This document shows positions 19,691-32,399 of a stretch of DNA of 64,000 nt, one piece after another (within the stretch, counting starts at the first letter, position 1; each line of letters opens with the position of its first letter). The notes beneath the pieces are model-generated. The model had not been told where the DNA came from, made no database searches, and was given only the letters and a program-made list of their open reading frames with translations. The stretch lies in contig NC_047075.1 in NCBI RefSeq assembly GCF_902459465.1, forward strand, positions 13,943,119 through 14,007,118, written 5' to 3'. The position numbers and the translations under genes were made by a program. Source of the DNA: Asterias rubens. Its lineage: Eukaryota > Echinodermata > Asteroidea > Forcipulatida > Asteriidae.

Positions 19691-22600
19691 TTCTTTATGC
19701 CATATTGGGCAAACTGCTTTCAATACACAACAAATGTTATGATTTTTTTCTTTTTTTGCACCTGTAGGTTATTGTTAACTGAACTTGGTATAATCATGGT
19801 ATAATCCAAATTCTTTTCTTTAGAATGTATTGGCGAAACAGAACAATGCACATTGAAACCTTCATAAATAGCGCTCTCGTGGCTGAAATGAACCAACAAA
19901 GCCAAAGCACATCGACGCCTTCATTGAATAGCGCCCTCTCGTGGCTGTGTTTTTTTGTGTAGTGACATTTGAATACGTTCCTCCATTAGCAAAAAGGAGG
20001 TTTGATGATAGACCCATAATATTATTGGAATTACACTTGATTATACATACCTGCTTTCAGCATAGGGGTGTTTGTGTTTTTTCAACGACCACCTTTGTTA
20101 CAGTTATTTTTCTATTGTTTTTATTGTTAACAACAGTATATCTTTTTAGCATAGTCCTTGCCCTACGCTTTTTAGGCACTGGTATGTTTCTTTTTATTTT
20201 TGGCAAGAATGGGTACTTGATAATTTACCCCTACTAAAACTTAATTTATTAAAGAAATTTTGTCCAACAACTTCATAGTGCCATTCTTCTCTCCAACTAA
20301 ATAATAATGTTCTCATTTGGATAAAATGAACTTATAAGCTAATCATACTTCTGTTGATATATCAAGTGAAGTATTTGTTTCAGTTTATAGTTATTAAACC
20401 CATATCAAAGTCGAGGCATTTACTAATGAAGTCTAAAGTAGAGGCAAAAAAGTCATTGAAGTCAACAGATTTTGTTTATTCTTTTCTTTTTATTTCATAT
20501 AATCTTTCGATTGTTGACATTATTTATATCAACTGTTTTTTTTTTATCTAAACCCAATTTATTAAAATCATATCCAAGGAGAAGCAAAGGTAATAAAGTC
20601 TACATATTTTTGAATTTTCCGTTTTTGAGAAATTGTTGATTAAAGAGACCCATTATGTATAATAAAGGTTACAAGGTGCTTCAGCAACCACTTTGATCCA
20701 AGGAACAAACTCTGTTTCTGGTCACGGTAAAACGTTGCATGCATTTCTCAACACATGGGCCATATGGATGTATGCCCCATCAATAACATATCTAAATATC
20801 TAGCATAAGGACACAGGTGAGGCCCACACTGCAACAGTACACAGAACTATACTCACTTGGCAGTTAAGTGACTTGTCTATTTGGCCATACTATACTGGCT
20901 ATCAAGGAAAACGTTAATGGTAGGCAGCCTTACATGTACAATGTTTCACAGACTTGGTGCATTCTATTTTCAGGAACACCAAAAAGTTGCCTTTGTTCTT
21001 ACAAATTTCATTTACGTTACCCGTATATCACAGTGGTTAATATCACTGTTGTTTTGTCCCATTAGTATACAATTTTTATTAATAAGGTGATGCAGATCAA
21101 AACATTCTAAAAAACTAGAGTCATAAAGCTTTGCTAATTTCATGTAAGGTAGATCAATGCATGATACATGTACTTTCTCAAAAGAAGGGGCTTTATCAAA
21201 TTCCAAGCAGAAACCTTTTTTTTTTTTAAATACATTTCCCAAGTAGTGTACAGCAAAGTATGTGGCAAGATACTGCACTTACAGCTGTATGTCTTTTCCA
21301 AAGGACAAAGAAATAGTTGTAAACCTTTATTCATTTCATGTGAGGTAAATTCATAGCACAAAGCTTTCTCAAAAATGAGGTTTTATTAATTTTTTTAGCA
21401 GAAAAACTGTTGTTAAAATACATTACTCAAAAAGTGTACAGCAAAGGTTGTGGCAGAGTACTGCAATTAGCACTCAAAAATGTCTGTTCTCTTACATTGA
21501 ATGGGTCAAGATGTATTAATACATAGAACTTTATCATTGTCATGTTATCCGGCGAGTGTATTTTTGTCAAAAATAAAGCCCTCGTTGCAAAATATAGCAT
21601 TTTAGGTAAACTATAATAATTATGTCTCAAATCAGACCATCTTGTGCTGCTTTTCAATATTGTGTATCAGTCACGTTCATGTCAGCAGGGAGTAGGTGAT
21701 CTTATAAAGTCATGAGGGAACATCAATCAGTCACTAATCCTGTCTGGAATGTTCTTTGCTGACAACTCTGATTGACACAGTCTGAGGGACGACCCCTATT
21801 TGATTTCCTAAAAAGAAAAGAAAAAACAAAGATAGAGCACAATTAATTAATGAGCTAACAATGTATCAATTGGCAAATACAAGTTGAAGCATACACATGT
21901 AGATACAAATTTATCAATTGTACACCCTCTTAGTATCTCATAGGATATTTAATTTTTACCACGCATATACACTGACTGCAACAAAGAAATCTGTGTAGAG
22001 GTACGCCTACATGTACATGGATTGAGGTTATTTTACGATGATCTAAAAACATTTCATGTACCATCATGTAATGTAAGGGTAAAACGGGTGCTGCAAATTA
22101 GTTGCAATAATTCTTTACTGATGAAATAGCAACATCATTCTTTTCTTGAAAAGAAAACATGTAAAAATAAACACACATTAAATAGTGCTTATTACACACT
22201 GCCTTCAGTGTTCAACTGAAATTTGTCTATTTGAGATATATAATAATATAAAATTGTTACTTTAGTAGTTTTACCTCTTTGACTGGTTGATAACGGTTCA
22301 GTCAATGGAAGTGATGACCTCCTGATGAGCAGCAAAGTTGCCTTCTTGAAAACACTTGTCCATAGACAGTCCACCGCATACATGTAGTTCACCACATACA
22401 CATGGTAAGCAGATAACTACATGTAGCTATATAAATGGTTGTGCATAGTTTATGGTACATATACAATGTAGATACAAATGTTCATACATCATCAGTTGCA
22501 ACCAATTGTCACACAGAATGAACACAGTCAGTGCAGATTACAAATAGCTAGTGAGATAGAGTTGCTCCATCAGCTTGTAGCACCATGGTTGAGTTTGCTG

Positions 22601-22986
22601 TCAGCTCCATCCAAAGGTGGAATAGCAGACAGTAACAATACATGTAATGCAGACGATGAGCAGCAGGTGAGAGCAAATTAAGTCCATCAGTTCATAACAC
22701 AATAGTTGTTTGTGCTCTCAGCTTCTTCAAATGGAAGACAGTCACACAGATGAACACAGTCAATGCAGATGATACATGTAAGTGACAGCCAGGAAGGTGA
22801 CCAGCTACAATCCCTTGTATAGTCCTAGAGCAGTTTTGATGTACATGTGCACCATCAGTTAGAAGCAACATTAACAGTAGACAGTGTTGGGACAGTCAAT
22901 ACAGTTGACAAGCAGTCAGGTGTTGTTTAGTTCCATTGCATTTGTTAGCAGTTGATGGTACAATCAGGTACTTCATGTGTTACCTA
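19691..22986. other. Helentron copy A left (3') noncoding segment
   Basis: It is noncoding and collinear with 44205-47060 of copy B, with scattered indels. Near 19860-19945 are two tandem relatives ending in GCGCTCTCGTGG and GCGCCCTCTCGTGG; the latter is close to a CTCF core. In the minus-strand reading direction this is downstream of the endonuclease domain, so it should hold the Helentron 3' UTR and terminus. I could not find an unambiguous terminus. Confidence 0.55.
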
Positions 22987-22992
22987 CAGACC

Positions 22993-23080
22993 ATAATTTT
23001 AAAGGAGCGCGATCGCGCTCGCGCTCCTCCGCGCTCCTTAATGTTTTCCAAGGAGAGCAAAAAAAGCGCTCCTTACAAAT
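22993..23080. repeat. GC-rich palindromes at hAT-like left end
   Basis: The perfect 16-bp palindrome GAGCGCGATCGCGCTC lies within about 25 bp of the left end. Several further GGAGCGC/GCGCTCC words follow, likely subterminal protein-binding repeats. Confidence 0.5.
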
Positions 23081-23236
23081 TTAACAAGAGCATGTTTTTT
23101 TCAATACCCTAATTGTTGATTAAAATAAGCCGCTTGAATCTCGGAGTTTATAAGCCTGCTGCCACTTGAATGTTGCGAGTTGGCAGTGGCAAACGAGTCC
23201 TATTATAGTCTGCTTTGACTGTGTTTGCGTGTGTGC

Positions 23237-23384
23237 GTGCTTGATGTTTACCGCAGCCGGTCAAACAGACGAATGTGAGCGATTCCACACTGGTTGTGTT
23301 TTGCGCGCACGTGCTTGATGTTTACCGCAGCCGGTCACACAGACGTATCTGTGTGGGGCCTATAGAATTCCACACTGGTACGTG
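23237..23384. repeat. Two-copy 74-bp tandem repeat inside hAT-like element
   Basis: GTGCTTGATGTTTACCGCAG begins at 23237 and again at 23311. Each copy is followed by CCGGTCA(A/C)ACAGACG and a GATTCCACACTGGT-type stretch. Confidence 0.7.
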
Positions 23385-23599
23385 GACAGGCTGTTACACT
23401 AAAGTGTGGTACCACAAATACACGCTCGTGATTGGTTAAGTATTTTGTCATGATAAAAGTATGCCGTAAAGGGGGGGGGGGGGGGGAATCTCCGGCCACC
23501 TGGCTGGACAAACGCATTTTGGAGTAAAAACATTTGAAAGGAATTGGGATCATGCACAGTAAATTAAGAGCCCCATGCTGCTCGACGTGAAAATTTTGT

Positions 23600-23884
23600 T
23601 TGCTTATGCTGGATTATGACATCAAGCTGTCAAGTGTTCAATTATCAACATTCTTGAGGTGGAATTTGGAAAGTTATGGTTACGAGACGGCACCAATAAA
23701 TGACCGTGTCATGGTAACCAAAATTTGGTGTAAGGTTTGTCGGACATATATCGACAAAATCAAGCAGGACAAAAGAATTTGGGGGACAAGCCCAAGACAT
23801 GAGCTAGATAGAACGCCAAGGGACAGCCGACCGGAACTACTCCCATTTTGTGCATTTCGTCCGATACTTTTCGTGGATTCATGA
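23600..23884 (+). pseudogene. Possible transposase N-terminal remnant with zinc-finger motif
   Basis: A 94-codon frame inside the hAT-like insert includes VTKIWCKVCRTYIDKIKQDK. The WCxVCxxY pattern recalls the first half of BED/TTF-type fingers at the N-terminus of hAT-derived proteins. The matching C/H pair is not evident before the stop. It is weak evidence, but it agrees with the termini of the surrounding element. It could be chance. Confidence 0.3.
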
Positions 23885-24099
23885 AAACATCGTCAAATAA
23901 TTATTCTCAAGATATACCTGCAACTTTAAACACTTTAACAACCCCACAGTGATAAAACTAAAAGGGTACACTGCTTCGAATAATAAATACTTGTTGCTCA
24001 CAAAAACGCTGTTTTAATGGCGAAAATGTGCTGAATTACACACAAAATGATGGCCATTGAGAAAGTTTTCGCCGTGACGTCATGAACTTGGGTCTCACT

Positions 24100-24200
24100 C
24101 GGGCCCACACAGCTTTGACGTCAAAGCTAATCGAACGCACTGGGGATGGTCAGACCTGGGTCGACCCGGGAAAGCTAATCGAACGCACCCGCAAGTAATT
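24100..24200. repeat. Palindrome and direct repeat AAAGCTAATCGAACGCAC
   Basis: The palindrome GCTTTGACGTCAAAGC (near 24112) contains a CRE core. The 18-bp word AAAGCTAATCGAACGCAC occurs twice about 46 bp apart. Function unknown. Confidence 0.55.
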
Positions 24201-24359
24201 GTATGCACCCCCCCCCCCAACCCAAAGGATATTTTTGGCTCCAATTGAAGTCCCGCCCGCCCAGCTCTCGAGCCCAGCCCTCAAACCCCTCGTACATTTT
24301 AAATAGCGACATTGCAACAACTACTGCCAGCGCGCGACCTTCATTCTTGGCGCTTGCAA

Positions 24360-24490
24360 CGCCGGTCCAATCACAAGTCACATATCGCGCACTGATGCAT
24401 ATGGAAGATCCCACGTACTACCCATTGTATGCAGATATTATTCCAGACCAATCACAAGCACACATGGTGTTGTAGCTCATGCATATGGAT
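24360..24490. promoter_or_regulatory. Duplicated CCAAT/ATGCATATG module
   Basis: CCAATCACAAG is followed about 20-25 bp later by ATGCATATGGA, and this pair recurs about 83 bp downstream. CCAAT boxes with octamer-like words suggest a promoter or enhancer within the element. This is inferred from motif pairing only. Confidence 0.3.
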
Positions 24491-25214
24491 AAGTTTGCAC
24501 TGTGTATAATAATTATTAACTGCATGTCCAATACAAGTGTACAAAAGTATGGTCCGTGGTCGGCCCTGTGTGCAGTACATGTATGTGAAGCTGGCCGTGC
24601 CAAGGCAGGCTAATCAGTCGCGGTCGTTTTGTGGCGCGATCGACGATCGGCAGCAGTCGGTGGTTCCCCACACCGCTTCATAATACCAATACGGATTACG
24701 CTGACGTACATGTACACACTACGGTGCCGATGTGCACAGCCACAGACAAGAATGTTTCTTTGCTCTGGAGAGAGCTACAGACAACTACAGTATTAAACAA
24801 GCCCCAAGAAATAACAAATTAATTGAAAAATAGCGGACACACTTTTTTTTGGACAGTTTTTCTGTTATCTTTAGGCAAATTCACAAAAGATAATTACTAT
24901 AAAAGTTCAGACAATTTCATTCTCTGCCATATTTTTACTTAGGCCTATTCTTTTTTTTCTCAAAGGGTGGCAACATTAACAGCGGATAACCAAACTTTTT
25001 ATTTTTAGGGGGGGGGGGTGCCTGGGGGATATACATAATTGTGGTGGGGTCTATTTAATGTATCGAAACATTCATTTTGATTGCAAAAAAGTTGTTTCAT
25101 GATTAAAGTAAACTCATTAAATTGAGTAAGAAAAAGTTAAACAACTGGTGAACTTTGTGTTCATTTTCTTGAGTACGTGTTCATTAAACTTGGGTTTTGT
25201 TAGCGAGAGCAAAA

Positions 25215-25252
25215 CGCTCTCCTTAATTCATTTTCTTGAATTAAGGAGAGCG
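25215..25252. repeat. 15-bp hairpin at hAT-like right end
   Basis: CGCTCTCCTTAATTC and GAATTAAGGAGAGCG form a perfect stem with an 8-base loop about 40 bp from the right terminus. It mirrors the GAGAGC words near the left end. Confidence 0.75.
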
Positions 25253-25297
25253 ATTTACAGCTCTCCTCGGATTTATTAAAATGAAGGCCTGTACCTA

Positions 25298-27125
25298 TAT
25301 CATCAACAAAAACCAAACAACACACATATATTATATTACCTGATTCTATAACATACTTAACTTTTGTGTGCAAGAATCAGCCACATTTAGAGATTGTGGA
25401 ACTAGCAGCAGGCTTTTTTGTAATTGTGAATTGGGCATAATCATTTGTTTTTGAATACTGACAATCATGTAAAACCCTGTTTTGTAAAAGTTATAAATAG
25501 TGCAAGTAACGTAAACCACTGGTCTCTAATTATGTTACAATGCATTATTTGACCAAGCAGAGACATGGTGCTGAAAAGCAAGTTTCTTTAACACTGTTAT
25601 TTTAATCAGGTTCTGTTTGAGTATAACCTGTGACTTATCATTCAAGTAGTCACCTATCAACAACTACCCAGCCATGCTTGGTAGACTGAGGACCAAACAC
25701 AAATAAACATAAAGCTGTATCAGGTTCTTCTCACTACAAAATGAAACTTACCTGCTTTCACCGGCAAGTCTAATGACCTGTGTTAGCCACATCTATTGTA
25801 TTTTGTGGGAGTCACGATTATGACTTCCACATTATATGATGAGCCTGTGGACTTTTTATCCACAAGGCTCACTCACAGGCACTGCACATTACAGTGCTTT
25901 TACAATGTATTGGTGTTAGTGTGCAACAGCACCTTTTTGTAGCCTACCCTGACAATGTCAGTTAACACAACCAGCAAACAACACAAATCTTTCAGATATC
26001 TTACCTGTACAACTGGTTGGTAAGCAGGGAGTTAATCACCTCAATTCACTGGCTGCTATTGTACAAATTCTATGTCACCGCTAAGAAAAAGAAAAAAAGT
26101 CACCAACTTGTCATTTGTTGCCTACACATATAATTCCTGATGAATGAACCATCTCACTCTATTATATATACCATAAACATACCACAATTAATGTATTATT
26201 TTGCACATACATATGTATGCAACCATGGCCAAAGTTACACCATATGTACTTTGTACATCACAAAGTTGTTTGTATACTCTGTTAATGTATGTTCACCATT
26301 TCAAAGACACTGGCTCTACTGGCACATGTACATGTAATTGTGAAAGAGCAGTCTTCTCACTTTGAGTATCTCAACATATCATAACAAACCTGTGAAAATT
26401 TGAGCTTAATTGGTCTTTGAAAATAAACCACCCTTGTCCCACGAAGCTGTGCTTTCAGATGCTTGGTAACAAGACCTCAAATTCTAATTCTAAGCTCCCA
26501 AAATCAAATTCGTGGAAAGTTACTTCTTAATAAAAAAAAACCTGCGTTACTTTAGAGAGAGTCATTTCGCACCATGTTGTATACCAACAACACCTCTCCA
26601 TGGCTTGTTACCAAATAAAGGTTTTATGCTAAGAATTATTTTGAGTAATTACCAATAGTGTCCACTGCTGTTAAAATGTTGTCAATATTGTCCATGCTTG
26701 GCAATGTGTTCAATACCTTGTTTATCAGTTCACAACTAATACTAATTACAAGCAAAAACGGCAAACTAATGTGTATGAAATATAGAATTGGTGTATGTAT
26801 GTAAACTGAAAAACTAAAAGCTGCCTACAAAACTGTTAAAAACTTATTTACTTTTATTGCATTAGTTTAGTGACAGATTTCACTTCAAGACATACTTGTA
26901 TGACTGCACTTACACTGTACAGTGTCATAGGAAAATGTTTAATATTGTGATAATGTTCCCATGTTCAATCCAAACATGGTGTCTACAACTATTTTTATTT
27001 ATATCCCATGTACACTATCCTTTTCTATGTACTGGTAAAATCTCACATGGTAGTATTGGAACCAAATACACATCTTATTGAACTAAATTTAAAAGTGCCC
27101 TAATAATATAACCATTTAGTTTCAT
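25298..27125. other. Helentron copy A 3' noncoding segment, proximal part
   Basis: It is collinear with 47066-48901. It starts right after the endonuclease stop in reading order. Short frames here are not conserved between the copies. Confidence 0.55.
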
Positions 27126-28925
27126 CTAAAACTTAATTGCAACTGATTCATGATAGCTGTAATATGTTGGAACTACATGCGTCTGAATAGAATCCATGTT
27201 TTTGATGTAAACATGGTCAATTAGTGTTCCTCTCTCAGTAGTGGCTTCAGTAACACACTGCTTATAACCATGTTCTTGCATCAATTTCTCAACACAACAA
27301 GATTGTTTAAAAATGTCTTCATTGAAATCACCCATAATAATACATTTGTTGGATACTCTGTGTACTTCATCAAGCAACAGTTTCAGAACTACAATAAAAT
27401 CTTTCATTACGTAAGATGGTGGTCGATAGATAACAACAATAGTTACAGAAACTTCTGAAATGATCTGAAATGCAATATATTCAAGATTTGTTATTGGAAT
27501 ATTCAATCTAGAAAACACTCGGTCTTTTCTGGCACAAACAGCAACACCACCATGACTCTGTTCCTTTAACATCTGGGTAAGTGCACTAGAACCGTCATAT
27601 GAATTACATCTTTGTTGGTGATACCATTGGAAGTCAATCAAATCCAGATTATTACATAGCTCTCTGTCAATCCATGTTTCAGTCAGACAAATGAAGTCAG
27701 ATGACATCATATCATTATTACATGTGAAGTCCATTTGATGAACTTGTAATCCTTGAATATTATGCATACTAATGGTTGTACTGTCACTATCATCTTCTGC
27801 AAGATCATTATTGCTCTTGTCGTTATTTTCTTCAATAAATGAAGCCATCTTACTCAGTGCATCCGTCACTTCTCCATTGCAATAAATATATTTCTCATTG
27901 AATCCTTCTATCACAAGTCCATTAAGTGAAGTGACTCTACTCAAAGCAACATATGCTTGTCCTGCAGCAAATATACGATCAAGAGAAATAACTGCTCTGT
28001 CTGTACTGAGTCCTTGAACCTTGTGAACTGTACAAGCCCATGCCAACTTGAGAGGAAACTGATGTCGCACATACTGGTTAGTAACACATTCTTCTACCAT
28101 TTCAACAGGTACAACTTGCACATCTGGATTATTTGTAGACTGCCTTTTCAACTTAGACCCAATAGATTTGTTATCAAAATCAATTTCAATACAACTTGGC
28201 GACGATTGAGCTGCTAATGTTATTATTTGATGAACAGTCCCCACTGCGCCATTCACTAAGCCGTCACTAGTGTCAATATTTCTCATTAACATTACCCTAG
28301 CGCCGATACCTAGCCATAATGATTTAGATAATGAGGATTTCTTTCCTTTAATTTCAGCACGCTTCATGTTACCACTTCTTTCATCTTTCTTCAAATCCCT
28401 GGCCAAAATACACACACAGTCTACACACTTTGCAAACAGGGTTTTCAAATTATATTCATCAACTTGCTTATTACAAGGGTAAATATGTAAAGCATCACTC
28501 CAATCTTCACCAGTTTCACGCGATTGCAACATTGTCATGTCATCCTGCATTAACTTGCCCTGTTTCTTTCTTACACGCAACCTGTTCAGTACTTCAGCAA
28601 ACTTCACATCTTCTTTTTGCCTCATTATCTCAATCAGTTCTACTTTCAGGAAATTATCATTCCACAAATCACATTGAACAGTGCTTTGGTACAGAGATTT
28701 TCCTTTAACTGGAGGCAACTGATAGAAATCTCCAACAGCTATTATACTGACATTACCAAATGCACTATAGTCTCTTGTTTGTTTGATCTGACGTAAACGT
28801 CCATGTATGTAGCATAACAACTTTTGGTCTACCATTGAAATTTCATCTATAATCAAAATGTATAACTGTTGATATTTATTCCGAAGCGTACTGATTTTAT
28901 CTTCACCGAGTGGCTGGTATGGCAA
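27126..28925 (-). pseudogene. Helentron A: helicase C-terminal part plus endonuclease
   Basis: It opens just after a TGA that splits the helicase. PIF1 motifs follow: IIDEISMV (Walker B, about 22), AVGDFYQLPPV (motif III), ELIEIMRQ, GLVNGAVGTV, and WACTVHKVQGLS..AYVALSRV near residue 300. From about residue 390 an EEP/AP-type endonuclease begins (HNIQGLQ, CLTETWID, VVIYRPPS, IIMGDFNED, TLIDHVYI). Its last motif reads SYHES where SDH is expected, in both copies. The helicase would unwind DNA during rolling-circle transposition. The endonuclease is the Helentron-specific addition. The protein differs from copy B at about seven residues. Confidence 0.85.
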
Positions 28926-28943
28926 TCTAGCATTTACAGGTAT

Positions 28944-29570
28944 TCAGAATGCATTGTGAATAGTGGCACCATTAATATTGAAAGCTGCGACACCAGTAGG
29001 AGCTGTAAGCAATACAGATACATCATCAGGATTTTCCATCATTCTAGCAAACAGTCTTTTTGCTTCATAATAAATTGCTTTGATCAAATGACTCTTTCCT
29101 GTCCCAGCACCACCAGTGACAAAAACATTAAATGGCTTTAAATGTTTCCCATTTGTCGTGTCCAAACACCATTGTCTGATTTTATAGAAAACTTGCTTCT
29201 GTTTTACATTCAGTGACCTCAACAATGCAACTGCTTCATGCTTGGACATTCTATCTGAATATGACTCAATGTTGCTGAATACTTCTTTATTACTGTCAGA
29301 TTTCAAATCAGGAATTTCACATTCATCTTCAGAATCATTAACTGGTTCAGGACGTTCCTTTTGGCATTCAAGTCTCTCTTGTTCTGTTTCAGGACAAATC
29401 TGAGCCCATGCATCTTCTTGTGGACCAAATTTCTCAAGAAATTCTTTTGCTTCATCCAGTGCCTGAACATTAGACTCGTACAGAGATCGATTCTTTTCAA
29501 CAATGCACTTGACAGACTGCAGCTCATTATTCAATTGAACAAACCCATTCATGTAAAAGTCTTCATACAA
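28944..29570 (-). pseudogene. Helentron A: linker and helicase N-terminal part
   Basis: It contains the acidic linker after Rep and the helicase start (KQKQVFYKIRQW..FNVFVTGGAGTGKSHLIKA, Walker A near residue 155; LLTAPTGVAAFNINGATIHNAF). It ends at TGA near 28947 where copy B has a Ser codon. It is separated from the Rep part by a one-base insertion near 29690. Confidence 0.85.
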
Positions 29571-29679
29571 ATCATACTTTGGCGGCTTCAGTTGTGCATC
29601 AACACGATATGGAAGAAATAATTGAAGGATACTCTGATAGTACTTCTCTGGACACTTAACAACTGAAAATCTAGGGTAT

Positions 29680-32358
29680 CTAATGACGGCTTGGATCAGT
29701 TCGACTTCTTTTCTGAATATAACCTAAATCATTCTTTAATGTTTGAACTGACAATCGTTTCCTTTTACTTTCTCCTTTGGTATTGTTGCTGCCTGTGTAT
29801 ATTACTCTATATTCTGAACAGAATTTTCCCAAGCACATTGACTCAAATTCTTCAGTATCTGGCCTTGCAAGGTACCGATCAATTCTACTCGTCATCCATA
29901 TGTCATCATCTCCATCACATTTACTTTTAATCACACTTATCGGTAAACTCATTCTGACAGGATTCTCACCAACAGGTATAAACTGTACTTCTCTTGATCC
30001 TTCTTTTAATCTCAAACCACAGACCCGATACACTGCTTCTTGTGCTGATACCTCACGATTATGCAGATAAACAGAACCAAGTTTCTTCCTACTCTGTTTT
30101 GCATCTAAATTACCTTTCTGTGCCTCACTCTGAGCATGTGACAACAAGACACCCATTTCACGTTCAGCTTTAGCCATATACGATACTATGTACGCCACAC
30201 AAGCATACACATCACATACAAACTGAATATCCATGTTTGCATTCCAACATCTTATCAAATGAGGATTGTACAAATTGACCCAAACATCTTGAGGTTTTCT
30301 CTTCATTACAATAGTGGTCTTCTTGCTTAACACACTGTTAGCCTTCTCAAATTCCTGTTGTGTAATACCAATATGCTCAAACAATTCAGTAGTTGTCATG
30401 TGTTGGTTTTCTTCATCTTTTATTGCAACCCAAAGTAACTTCAATAGTTTTTTTGCATCATCACTTTCTTTATAATCATTTTCATCATTCTCTGTTTCAT
30501 CATCTGTTGGCTGTGGTTGTGCAATAAATGTCTGTTTAGATGGTGGTCTAGGGAAATTAAACCTGCACTCAGTACCTTTTTTCTTACATGATTTTGAATG
30601 CTTGCGACTATGAAGCTGTACCCGACTAATAATCTCAAAAAGTTCATTATCATCTTCCTCAGATGGCAACTCACAACTAACATATCTATCAATAAATGAA
30701 ACAACATCCTTGTCCTGATCATGTCCTAATCTTGGTGCATTATCAATCCAAAATAAACAATGTGTATGAGGAGATCCTCTCTGTTGAAATTCAACTCTGT
30801 AAGAATAATCCTTCACTTTTCCAATAGGTTTAGCCTTCGACATAATGACATCTTTTAAAAAGGTACGAAATCGCTTGTCAAACATTCTAGCTGCAGTAAC
30901 AGGATTACTTCTCAATACATTACATTTCTCATTCCAATCTAAATCATTTACATCTCTTAAATCACCTTGCTGTCTCAGTATTGTGTTGATAACTTCAGGC
31001 CATCTCATATCTGCTGCTGAGAATGAGCAAAACCAAGTAGGAATTCCTAACTGTCTTATCATAGCTAAAACATCTTTTTGTGTTGCTTGCCAATATGGAG
31101 GTGTTCCTCTGATTGGTTTAAGAAACTTGTATCCACTATCAGATTTTAGAATATCCCTCAATTGTTCCTTGTCATTTATCATTCTTGCTTCTACTCTTTC
31201 ATCATTGTACAATCTGCCAGAGTTTTTACGCAGTGCAATAGAAACACATGACATCACTTTTTGAATTTCCAACAAATATTGTGCATAGAAAATGTACTGA
31301 GTGTTTTTTGCAAACCTATTATCAGCATTCATCAGTCTGTTATGCAGATATCTACACAGAGTTAGCTTCACATCACGTTTATCACTAAATATGGGAGTTC
31401 CTTGAGAAAATAATGTTGGAAAGCATTTGGCTTCATTGCCTTCTTCCATTAAAACTCTGACTGGATTATTTCCTTCACATGGTGCAACACAAAGAACATC
31501 ATCAAAATACTGATCCAGGATTTCCTGACCTATATCTGCTGGCTGTAAACATGTATCAAGTGGAATTCCACGCAAGCGATCCTCATCAGTTTCATCATCA
31601 CTGTCATTGTTATCAACTACTCCTTCATCACTATCTGCACTTACTGCATCATCCTCTAATAATGGATCTTCCCAATCAGTGTTAATTTCAATATCTCGAT
31701 ACCACACATTATTATGTTTTAGGTAATGCAATGCATTCTCTACATTTTTCTTATTGACAAACTCATACTGATAATGTCCACGGTAAGTCAGCTTCCTCTT
31801 CAATTTGACTCTAATCATCTGATCATCATTTACACTTCTTGGTAATGACTTTACAGTTTCTGTTACATTGGATGGCACGCAAACAACTGGGCCTCTGCAA
31901 CCATGTTGCCCTCCTTTAGGTAATGCTATCATTCTGATGAATGGAATATTTATTGCAATCAAATGTCTTTCTAAACCATTTAAACAATCTAACTGCTGTG
32001 GAATATCTGTGAGTGTTAAATTATTAACATACGCCTCTGCTGGAAAGTCATTGTTGAGTAGTTTCCTATGACATGTGAAGCATATCCACAAGCATGATCT
32101 GCTAGACTTTATCACAGGACAACTTGGCGGACAATTTCGCCTACAAGTATGGACATAATTTGCAGAAAAAAAACTACAGTCTCTGTATTTAGCTTGTTTA
32201 CATTTCAGAACCTGTTTCCGAAAAAGAAGTTTCAAACAAACTGCGCAAACATATTCAGGTCCTTGTGAAATTTCTTTCCTGAACATCTCTGTCACATGAC
32301 TAATACTGACTGTCTTTTCCTTTCTATTCAAGGCACGCTTGCGATTGTTATTAATCAT
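29680..32358 (-). pseudogene. Helentron A: DUF6570-like region and Rep endonuclease
   Basis: This is an 892-codon segment. Residues about 35-170 have paired cysteines ([31 protein letters not shown]), then the [20 protein letters not shown] and [20 protein letters not shown] stretches typical of DUF6570, which precedes Helitron Rep domains. The Helitron-like N-terminal domain follows ([14 protein letters not shown]). The HUH metal motif is [13 protein letters not shown] near residue 528. The two-tyrosine active site is [10 protein letters not shown] near residue 720. Rep nicks and rejoins DNA in rolling-circle transposition. The frame shifts after RSRTDP because of an extra base relative to copy B. 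Confidence 0.85.
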
Positions 32359-32399
32359 ATTTTCCTTGTAAGCTTTATTTGTGTGATATTTTTGCTTTC

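Larger units (their letters stand above)
22987..25291. mobile_element. hAT-like DNA transposon, 6-bp TSD, copy A only
   Basis: The empty site in copy B (near 47065) reads GTGTTACCTATATC. In copy A TACCTA is duplicated at 22981-22986 and 25292-25297 around a 2305-bp insert. The insert ends CAGACCATAATTTTAA and, inverted, CAGGCCTTCATTTTAA, 13 of 16 matching. Subterminal GAGCGC/GAGAGC palindromes occur at both ends. CAG..CTG ends suggest hAT, and 6-bp duplications are reported for the hAT-6 group; other 6-bp superfamilies such as IS3EU remain possible. No complete transposase is present. Confidence 0.75.

Noticed and set aside
23465..23490. Long G run (also C and G runs at 24209 and 25009)
   Set aside because: Homopolymers of this kind are common and error-prone; no function can be argued from them.
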